Of a stretch of 64,000 nucleotides of DNA, positions 55,912-64,000 are shown piece after piece; position 1 is the stretch's first letter, and every line of letters begins with the position of its first letter. Under the pieces are notes generated by a model. It searched no databases, had not been told where the DNA came from, and was given only the letters and a program-made list of their open reading frames with translations. Location: contig NC_081412.1 of NCBI RefSeq assembly GCF_030272615.1, positions 106,336,296 to 106,400,295 of the forward strand, read 5' to 3'. Source of the DNA: Cryptomeria japonica. Its lineage: Eukaryota; Streptophyta; Pinopsida; Cupressales; Cupressaceae. A program made the position numbers and the translations under genes.

Positions 55912-57701
55912 TGTTGTAATAACCCACCTTACTTAACCCAAAATTTTGGCCACTTTTTTTTTTGTTTAATTTAGTGTTTGATTCAATCGCATACTCTGGG
56001 CATCCATCCATTTGGATTAGGCATTCATCCATCCAGGATGAGCATCTAACCATACAGGTTAGGCATTTGTCCATACGGGACATAAGATTTCATCTATCCA
56101 TTACGGGATAGGCATCTATCCAATCGGGATAGGAGGTGCTCTAGCCAGAGACTTAGACTCATCAGGACCATTTGGGTCCTGAGTCACTCACTAAGTACTA
56201 CACTCTTCTAATAGAAGTGCACCGAGGTCACCGTTCTTAGGAGTAATTAAATAACATAATACAAGCTTGAATTCCGCCTCAGAATTTGGCTTAAAGCCTC
56301 GGGAAGTCAAGCGAATCCATACGGGATTCCTTCCGAGTATGCATTGAATTACTTTTTCCTTTTGATTATACTTATCTTTCAAATTAGGATTCTTACTCAA
56401 TCCTTCTTCTTACCAAGCCTAGACCCCACCCACGAATGCCTGAGTACTAGGGACAACTCCGTCCCAAGACTGCCTACATACCTGTTTCGGCACAGGATCA
56501 AGGCATAAAGTATGTAGTTCTATTTTCTACTCTATGGTTTGATGTAAACTAGTTAGTGGGTACGCAACCCTTTATAGGGTCAATGTCCCAAACAGTTTCT
56601 CTGTGGTTGCTACCCACGATGGTAGCACTTAAGCAAAGGCTCAAGATGGCCTATTGCTTGTGGCCTAAAACAACTAGATCTTAATACCTATCATAAGCGT
56701 CACCCTTGACCAATTGTCAATTGTTAGCAATTCTTCGAGATTAAATCAATTTCATAAAAGCATTTTACTCAACATCCCTATAGGAGTTTACTATGGTTTA
56801 ACTTAGCGGATGAAAGATCATTATAGAATTATCTTATTAGATTATCGATTCAAGGGGGATTACCCACCCCTTGGATTTTAACTTCCAAGTGTCCCTTATT
56901 ACTCCCCGACGATTTATAGGGATGATGCCACAGACGTCGTTGATGCAACTTTATTAGGCATTAAGTGCAGTAGTTCAACATGACGACATTACCCGTAAGC
57001 ATGACCTAGAGGCACTGTATATACTGAACGCTGCTAGGTTTTGGTTTCCATCTTCCTTTATTTAGTTTTCTAACTAAGAAGCCATGAAAAACATCATGCT
57101 TGAAAATAATTATGAATTGAATGTATGCAATTGCAAGGTTTAATTCATTGAAATAACTACTTGATGGCATTCAATTACTACTTGATAGAATTACCACTCT
57201 TCTACAACTAAACTATTGAATATATGATTGCACGATAAAGATGATTAGGAACTCACATATTAAATCATGTAATTGCATTTGGAAATGTAACTTGATCATG
57301 AATGCAAATTAATATATATATAATTCGATGGTGTCAAAACAATAGTGTTTACATGCAAAATGAAGCAATGTTTACTTCTATCAAGAGAATAATTAGTTAT
57401 AGCATTACTAGTTCAAAATGAACAATTAGTTTGGACTTTTGGCAATTTTGGATCATGTTTTTAAATGAATCTAAATATTATCAATTAAGTAACCCAATAA
57501 TCTCCAATGGTAATTATACACATAAATTTGGAATTACAGTTTCAATATACAATGATCCTAATTACTTATAAATTTTCTAAATTTAAATCTACTAACTTAA
57601 AGATAAATAACAATTAAACTTTAAAATTTAACTAAGTAATTATTAACGATTTTTAAATTGAATCTTAATATACATAAAAAAAATATTAATTAATGCAATA
57701 A

Positions 57702-57960
57702 GGCACGGGGCCCTGTTTAAGGCAATGGGGAGTGGGAAGGGGCCCATGGGTCCCATCATCACTGCGGACCTGCGGGTGCAGGCCTGCAGTGATGAGGGGA
57801 CCGTCGCGGTCCCCCCCACTACCCTGCGATCACTGCTGTAGCAATGACCGCAAGATAGTGGAGGGTACCACTGGGTACCCCTAACCTGCGGTATTAACTT
57901 CGCCCATCCCCTCCCTGTAATAGTCCACTAACCCATGCGAAATTAATTTCGCCGTACGAT
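57702..57960. repeat. Isolated GC-rich palindromic block
   Basis: About 260 bp of high G+C in otherwise AT-rich DNA, with self-complementary runs GGGGCCCATGGGTCCC, CTGCGGGTGCAGGCCTGCAG, GGGACCGTCGCGGTCCC and GGGTACCACTGGGTACCC. No open frame of note. Confidence 0.8.
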
Positions 57961-57980
57961 TTCGCGTAATGTGTTTGCAT

Positions 57981-57995
57981 AAATTGGAAACTGGA

Positions 57996-58035
<40 letters not shown>

Positions 58036-58050
58036 TCCAGTTTCCAATTT
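57981..58050. repeat. Perfect 70-bp palindrome with (TA)n core
   Basis: AAATTGGAAACTGGAAACTA (57981-58000), a TA run, then its exact complement TAGTTTCCAGTTTCCAATTT (58031-58050). Confidence 0.97.
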
Positions 58051-58069
58051 ATTTAAGCACAGAGAGTAG

Positions 58070-58440
58070 CATTTAACCAATATATGAGAGATAAAAATAT
58101 TAATGTAAACAAATAAGAATAAGGATTTATTTACAAGAATGAATAACAAAGAGGATTATTCACAAAGCAATATATTCCTCCATTTCAACTAGTATTCATA
58201 GAGAGAGTATATAACCAGATAAAAATATTTATGTAATCAAATGAGAATAAGGATTTATTCATAGGGATGAATAACACAGAGGTTTATTCATAGAGAAATA
58301 TATTCCTCAATTTCAACTAATATTCACAGAGAGAAGTATATAACCAGATATATAAAAATATTTATGTAATCAAATGAGAATAAGGATTTATTCACAGAGA
58401 TGAATAACACAGAGGTTTATTCACAGAGAGAAATGAATAC
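58070..58440. repeat. Minisatellite, unit about 130 bp, 3 copies
   Basis: Three units share ATAAAAATATT(A/T)ATGTAA, AATAAGGATTTATT, GATGAATAACA(C/A)AGAGG and ATATTCCTC(C/A)ATTTCAACT. Shorter ATTCACAGAGA-type motifs recur within each unit. Confidence 0.85.
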
Positions 58441-59363
58441 ATGAGATTTATATCTTATTATCAGACATTTTCTGTAGGGGAGTAAGATTTTAATGTAAGA
58501 AAGGAATTGCATTTAAATATCCAATCCAGTAATGAATTTGAGAGAAGAAAAGCAATTTTCTAAAGAAATTTAAACAAATAATAGCTATCTTTCACATGCA
58601 AGCAAGATTCGATATTTCGTTTCAAAAAAAACAAACAAACAATTAAACAAATAATAAAGCTATCCTTTTTCAATATTATCCATAAAGAAGGATTTACCAC
58701 TAAAATTTTATAAAGGAAGATCTAGAAACTATATTTTGGATCATACCATTTTCTCATATGGGAATGTGAAATAACAAGAAGAGAACCTGGCTTAGCGAGG
58801 TTTGATGTTGAATCCTCTCCAACCTTCTAGCTTTCCTCCTTAGATCCTTCCTTGCCACTTGAGAGAAATCTTTTAAACAATAACTTAAAAATCCTACAAC
58901 AAAAATGAGACTACCAAAGAAGATCCTACTACTAAAAACTTGGGAAATTTTCTTCAAAACTTAATCAATCCCTTTCTTTGAAACTTGCATACAATTTTAT
59001 AAGAAAAATCCCTCAATTCCACTATCTAGAGAATTTAATTAAAAAGGAGATTCTTTTCCAATATTGGACTCATGCAAATTGATTAAAAACTTAGTGGGGG
59101 AGTTACATGCAAGGTGGTAGAGATTCCTCTAGAAGCTTCTAATTCCTCCTACAACATGTGCCATAATTGGGAGTGGGAAAAAAATAAATAAATAAATAAA
59201 AATAAAAATAATGCTTTTGAATTATACTCTCCAAGTGTGTGTGTGTGTGTTTATTATTATTTTTATTCTTTTATAACATTTATTCAATCATTTTTAATAG
59301 CTTAACCAAAAAACATAATAGAATTGTATTAAAATCAAAAAGCGATAAAGGAGGGTTGTGACA

Positions 59364-59378
59364 TCCTCCCCCCCTTAA
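59364..59378 (-). promoter_or_regulatory. Polypurine tract of chromovirus
   Basis: Minus strand AAGGGGGGGAGGA immediately before TGTCACAACCC. Confidence 0.85.
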
Positions 59379-59436
59379 TTTGTGCATCGTCCCGATGCAC
59401 TTATTGAATGTATCAAAAAGAGTCTATAGTTCATGA

Positions 59437-60914
59437 TTAAAACAAAAATGGAAACAACTGTTGCATTTCCTTAGTATCCTCCCACGTGGCATTCTTTTCA
59501 TCATACTGATTCCATTGTACTTTGCATTGATCAACCTCTCTGTTGCGCAATTGGCACTGACACCTCTCCAAGATTTTGAATGGTTCTATCATTATTCCTC
59601 CCATTTCTTGGATCTGTAAAGCATCCCAATTCAAAATGTGTTTCTCATCAGGTACATACTTTTTAAAAAGAGATACATGGAAGACATCATGGATTCGGCT
59701 CAACTGGGGAGGTAAGGCCAACCGGTATGCAACTGGGTTAATCCTTCCCAATATTTCAAAAGGTCCAACATAACGAGGTGCAAGCTTGGTCTTTTTCCCA
59801 AATCTTATGGAACTCTTGTTTGGCCTAACCCTTAGGAAGACTTTCTCTCCCACCTCAAACTCTCTTGGTGTCCTGTTTTTGTCTACATAACTTTTCTGCC
59901 TATTTGAGGCTTCCTTCAATCTTTGCCTAATTTCCTTAGTTTTCCTTTCCATCTCCTTCAACATATCTGGTCCAACAATTACTCTATCTTCAAGACAATC
60001 CCAACTCAAAGGTGTTCGACATGGTCTACAATACAATGCTTCGAAGGGTGCCATTCCCAAAGATGTTTGATATGTATTATTGTAAGCAAACTCTACTAGA
60101 GGTAGGTAGTCTTCCCATTTCTTCTGTTGGTCCATGCAGTACATGTGAAGTAGGTGTTCCAAAATCTGATTTGTCCTTTCTATTTAACTGTCGGTTTCAG
60201 GATGGTATGCAGTGCTAAAATTTAGTTGAGTTCCCAGAGCTGCTTGAAGAGTTGTCCAAAACCTTGAAGTGAATCTAGCATCTCTATCTGATATGATTTT
60301 CTCTGGCATTCCATGCAACCTAAATATTTCCTTAACAAAGCGCCTAGCCAAGGTAGGTGCATCATCGGTCAGGTTCCCTGGTATAAAGTGTGCCACCTTA
60401 GTGAGTTTGTCAATTACCACTATTATTGTATCATGCCTAGAAGGTGACGTGGGCAACCCTTGCACAAAATCCATGCTAATAACTTGCCACTTGTGTTGAG
60501 GTACATCATGTAACTGTAACAATCCAGCTGGATGTCTATGTTCTACCTTTACTCTTTGACACTCCAAACATTTAGCCACATACTTGACTATGTCATTCTT
60601 CATCCCTTGCCAAAAGTATAACTTCTTTAAATCTGCATAAAGTTTGTTAACTCTTGGGTGCCCTGAATAAGGGGCATTATGAGCCTCCGACAAGACTACT
60701 TCCCTTAAGTTTCCTGAATTAGGAATATAGATTCTATTATTGAATCTGAGCAACCCATCTTCGTCTAATGTATACCCTTCAACCTTAGGATCGGTTGGAT
60801 CGTGTTCTAAAGTCAATTTGGCTTGCTCATACCATGGGTCGTGTCCCTGCTCATCCATTACTGGCCTTTTGAAAGAAGTTTTGAATGTTTCTATAGTCAT
60901 CAAGTGTCTCCTCC
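59437..60914 (-). pseudogene. Chromovirus integrase with C-terminal chromodomain
   Basis: HHCC finger: [20 protein letters not shown] then [12 protein letters not shown]. Core: Asp in [11 protein letters not shown], Asp in [12 protein letters not shown], Glu in the IERTNQ segment just after TAA 60184. The GPY/F-type module reads LAPRYVGPFEILGRINPVAY. The C-terminus (FKILERCQCQLRNREVDQCK, VQWNQYDEKNATWED) is a chromodomain, which in this clade guides insertion to modified chromatin. Only one stop breaks nearly 500 codons. Confidence 0.95.
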
Positions 60915-61299
60915 TACTCAAAGCATCTGCCACCCTATTTTCCTTCCCCTTAATATATTCAATTTCAAAATCATATTCACTTAGAAACTCTAACCACCTT
61001 CTTTGTTTGGCATTTAAGTGGGGTTGGGTAAAGATGTACTTTAGTCCTTGGTTATCTGACTTTAACTCAAAGGGCTTCCCTAGTAAGAAGTGTCTCCATT
61101 TCTATAGGGCATGCACAATCACTACTAACTCTAAGTTGTGGGGTGCATAATTAACCTCATGAGTCTTCAGCTTCCTGGATTCGTAAGCTACTACCCCTTC
61201 ATCTTAGACAAGTACTCCTCCTAAACCTTCGATAGAAGCGTCAGTTACGACTGTGAAGTGTCCATTTGGATTTGGTACTTTTAGAATGGGTGCTGAAGT
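60915..61299 (-). pseudogene. Chromovirus RNase H
   Basis: HFTVVTDASIEGLGGVLV (first Asp about 61247), then after TAA 61204 VVAYESRKL, NYAPHNLELVVIVHAL (Glu), and after TAG 61102 [21 protein letters not shown] (second Asp), ending in [11 protein letters not shown] (last Asp). Two stops fall inside the domain. Confidence 0.92.
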
Positions 61300-62121
61300 T
61301 AGTTTTCCCTTCAAGATTTGGAATGCCTTATCACTTTGTTCTGTCCACACAAACCTTTTACCCTTCCTCTGTAATGAGGTGATGGGGTTTTCTATCTTAG
61401 AGAATCCTTCCACAAACCTCCTATAGTAACCTGCTAGCCCCATAAAGCTTCTTACCTCTTAAACGTTTTTAGGGATCGGCCATTCTACTATTGCCTTTAT
61501 CTTATCTAGATCAACTGCTATTCCTTCCTTTGATATTATATGCCCAAGGTAGTGAATCTTTTCCTCGAAGAAGGCACATTTTGACAATTTCCCATATAAC
61601 TTATGTTCTCTCAACCTTTGCAAAACAATTTGTAGGTGTACTAAATGTTCCTCCTCATTCCTAGAGTAAATCAATATGTCATCTAGAAATACCAAAACAA
61701 ATTTGTCCAAGTAGTCATGGAGTACACTATTCATTAGGTTCATAAATGCAGTTGGGGCATTGGTTACACCAAAAGGAACTACTGTGAATTCATAATGCCC
61801 ATATCTAGTCCTGAAAGTTGTCTTCGAAATATCCTCCTCCTTAATTCTGAGTTGATGGTATCCTGACCGGAGGTCTATCTTTGAGAAAACTGCTGCTCCT
61901 TTCATTTGGTAAAAAATATCCTATATTCGAGATAAGGGATACCTATTCTTTATTGTTGCCTTGTTCAACATCCTATAGTCGATGCATAGTCTTAAGGTTC
62001 CATCCTTCTTCTTAACGAATAAGACTAGTGCTCCCCATGGTGATACACTTGGCCTTATTAACCCCTTAGCTAAGAGTTCTTATAGTTGCATTTTGAGCTC
62101 TTGTAATTCAGTTGTGTTCAT
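61300..62121 (-). pseudogene. pol: Chromovirus reverse transcriptase
   Basis: Motifs in order: [62 protein letters not shown], and the catalytic [14 protein letters not shown] (about 61677-61705), then [10 protein letters not shown] and FMGLAGYYRRFVEGFS. Stops at 62080, 61921 and 61459 interrupt it at positions where Gln, Glu/Asp and Gln fit. All catalytic Asp residues are intact. Confidence 0.95.
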
Positions 62122-62730
62122 TCAGTAAGGTGCCCTTGATACTGGTTCAACTCCCGGTAGTACGTCGATAGAAAAGTCAAACTTCCTTTTAGGAGGTAAG
62201 CCGGGTAATTCTTCTGGAAATACATCCTTGAATTCTTTTAAGAAAGGGGTATTTTCAAAGGTTGGGGTATTTTCCTCTTTTCCTTCATCAATTTCAACCA
62301 TATAGATTAGGCCTCCCCTTCTTCTTTCCTTCTTTAATTGCATGGCTGATATGGTTTCTATACTAATGGGGTTAAACTTTCCTTGGATTTTGACCCTTTT
62401 CCCCCCATCATCCAAACATTCAACAACTTTATTATAGCAATCTAAATTAGCTTGATGGTCTGTTAACCAACTCATTCCAATGATTACATCATATAATCCT
62501 AGGGGTGCCACATAGAGGTCTACCCTTGTTTCAAACTCGGGGAATTGTACCCTTGCCCTCGGCAAACACTTAGTTACTTCCCTAGTTGCCTTATCCCCAT
62601 ATTGAACCGTCCATGATGACTCTATTTGATTAACTTTTAATGTATATTTGCTTACTAATCCAGGTGAGATGAAACATTCAGATGACCCAGTGTCAATTAG
62701 AATTGAAATTGGTTGTTCAAATAGTGTACC
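62122..62730 (-). pseudogene. Chromovirus protease
   Basis: The retropepsin motif ISILIDTGSSECFISPGLV has the DTGSS active site at 62680-62694, and the second block reads GLYDVIIGMSWLTDH. It is continuous with gag in one frame. The frame ends at TGA 62122 just after GVEPVSRAPY, the normal lead-in to RT. Confidence 0.9.
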
Positions 62731-64000
62731 TGTAGTTTCCACGGGAACATTCTGAAATTTTGCTCTTCGGTTCCTAACTGTTGCATGAATCCTTTGTTGG
62801 GGCCCTTGTTGGGGTTGATTGGCCCTAATCTGTCCTTGCATCCTGGGACACTCTCTAGCAGAATAGTTTCCCCCACACATGAAGCATCCACCTAGAGGAC
62901 CCCTCCTACCTTGGTTCCTAGGGGGATCATTCCTTGATTCATTGGCCCTGGGTGGATAAGTTATCCTGTTCTGCTGGTCATTCCTATTATAGTTGCCTCT
63001 GATATTATTGCCCATGTTATTATTATTATTTCCATTCCTCTGATATTGATTAGGGGGTGGCCTTCTTTCAGAAGAATTATTCCTTTGACTTTTGTTGAAG
63101 TTAGTGTTCCCCTTGAATTCCTGCTTCCTTTTAAATGAATGGTTCCCATTATATTTCCGCCCTGCTAGTGTTTGAATCTTCCTCTCTTTCCTTAGGGACT
63201 TTTCAAGTACTTTGTTCATTTTTTTGGGTCCATGCATATGGACCTCTACCCCTATGTTGGTATTTAGTCCCAAAATTAACTTCCTCGTTTGGCCTTCTTC
63301 ATCTTTTTGGTACATTGGTATGTACTTAAGCAATTTGGCATACTTATCCCAATATTGTTGGACTGATAGGGGCCCTTGACGCAAATTATGGAATTCTGTC
63401 ACCTTCTCATCAAAGAATAATTGAGGGAGCCACCTTTTTCAGAAGTGGTGAACAAATTGTTCCCATGTGATCGTATCCCTACTATACCCATTTTGTTCCT
63501 TGGTGTTGGTCCACCAGTTGGCTGCCTCCCCTGTGAGTTGATAGGAAACCCATAAGGCCTTGGTTGTTTCACTAAAATCTCTTAGTTCAAAATACTTTTC
63601 CATTTCATTTAACCAATTCTCAGCTCCACCAATTTGCCTCCCATCGAACTTAGGAGGGGTGATTTTCTTTAAGTCCTTGGAGAGTTCCAATATGTTATTT
63701 TCTTTTCTATTACCCACCATATTCCCTTGATTGCTACCAGGGTTTCCATTTTCGGCACCACTTTGATTTTCAATGTCATTCTGCCTTTCGCTAAGGTCCT
63801 GCATTGATTGTTCCAAGAAGTTGATTTTATTTCTTTGTTCGGTTAGAAGGTTGATTATAGCCTCGACCCCATCTTCGTTATTTCTTGGGTTATGTTGATC
63901 CCCTTCATGGTCTTCCTCATGGTTTTCTTCATGGTTTTCCTCATGGTTTTCTTCCCCTTGTCTCCTAGTGGTAGTACATCTTCCATTACCCCTTCCTCTT
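62700..64000 (-). pseudogene. gag: Chromovirus gag (partial)
   Basis: The frame is already open at the window end: an Arg/Gly-rich stretch, then four ENHEE-type tandem repeats (63905-63955), then a short coiled coil with FLEQSMQDLSERQNDIE. The gag core follows: ITPPKFDGRQIGGAENWLNE and YQLTGEAANWWTNTKE, then after TGA 63439 the segment FHNLRQGPLSVQQYWDKYAK. A basic, Asn-rich linker (about 63170-62940) leads to the zinc knuckle CFMCGGNYSARECP (62846-62890), which lacks the usual His (Tyr/Ser instead). It would assemble the particle. Confidence 0.9.

Larger units (their letters stand above)
55912..59363 (-). repeat. Probable 3' LTR of the chromovirus, about 3.45 kb
   Basis: On the minus strand the LTR starts TGTCACAACCCTCC directly after the polypurine tract; that boundary is firm. 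The other end is inferred from the plus-strand TGTTGTAATAACCC at 55912, which is roughly the complement of the start. The 5' LTR is outside the window, so this cannot be confirmed. Repeated CATC(C/T)ATCCA-type motifs lie at 56000-56130. Also inside are a GC-rich block, a perfect palindrome and a minisatellite, listed separately. Confidence 0.45.
59379..64000 (-). mobile_element. Chromovirus (Ty3/Gypsy, Tekay/Del-like), 3' part, cut by window end
   Basis: One minus-strand frame runs from the window end (64000) to TAG/TAA at 59437 with order gag, protease, RT, RNase H, integrase, chromodomain. The same register is kept over more than 4.5 kb (all pieces differ by multiples of three), with stops at 63439, 62122, 62080, 61921, 61459, 61204, 61102 and 60184 and no indel. 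The chromodomain assigns it to chromoviruses; the long C-terminal layout is most like Tekay/Del. The 5' LTR, primer site and the start of gag lie beyond the window. Confidence 0.95.

Overview
The window is plant nuclear DNA built almost entirely of transposable elements and their wreckage. I infer a large-genome plant, most likely a gymnosperm. The basis is several retroelement lineages nested inside one another (Tat-type Gypsy with two RNase H domains, chromovirus with chromodomain, Copia, an RNase H-bearing LINE, a TRIM, a SINE), very AT-rich spacers, and no intact cellular gene in 64 kb. No bacterial signals (operons, Shine-Dalgarno sites, CRISPR) are present.

Layout. 1-3461: unassigned sequence holding one orphan last exon of a TM9SF/nonaspanin gene (1528-1747). 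3462-4308: decayed 3' end of a Copia element on the minus strand. 4313-4809: an old repeat ('copy A'). 4815-20023: a complete 15.2-kb Tat-lineage Ty3/Gypsy element with 1.4-kb LTRs and a perfect CGTAG target duplication; its gag-pol is one long frame broken by about 19 stops. 20530-20685 and 48903-49440: 'copy B' of the same old repeat, split by a LINE (20686-48902) with a 10-bp target duplication (9 of 10 matching).

The LINE has itself been opened three times: by a 7.2-kb Copia element (23785-31019), by a solo LTR with a CTTAG duplication (31947-33514), and by a composite 14.3-kb insertion (33691-47994) flanked by a 9-bp direct repeat. That composite carries an 18-unit palindromic satellite, a minus-strand gag-like coiled-coil/zinc-knuckle gene plus an accessory ORF without pol, an RPA70 N-domain-like exon, a multi-exon transposase-like gene of a family I cannot name (itself interrupted by a SINE and a solo LTR), and a cluster of alternating inverted repeats.

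49441-55911 is mostly unrecognised AT-rich DNA with a Gypsy RT scrap and a TRIM (50534-51691). 55912-64000 is the 3' half of a minus-strand chromovirus whose 5' end lies beyond the window.

How the parts relate: each LTR element carries its own gag, protease, RT, RNase H and integrase, but every coding region here is interrupted, so none looks autonomous. Most stops in the Tat and chromovirus elements sit where Gln, Arg or Trp would be expected, consistent with decay by C-to-T change in methylated DNA. The nesting order can be read directly: old repeat, then LINE, then Copia, solo LTR and composite insertion, then SINE and solo LTR inside the composite's gene.
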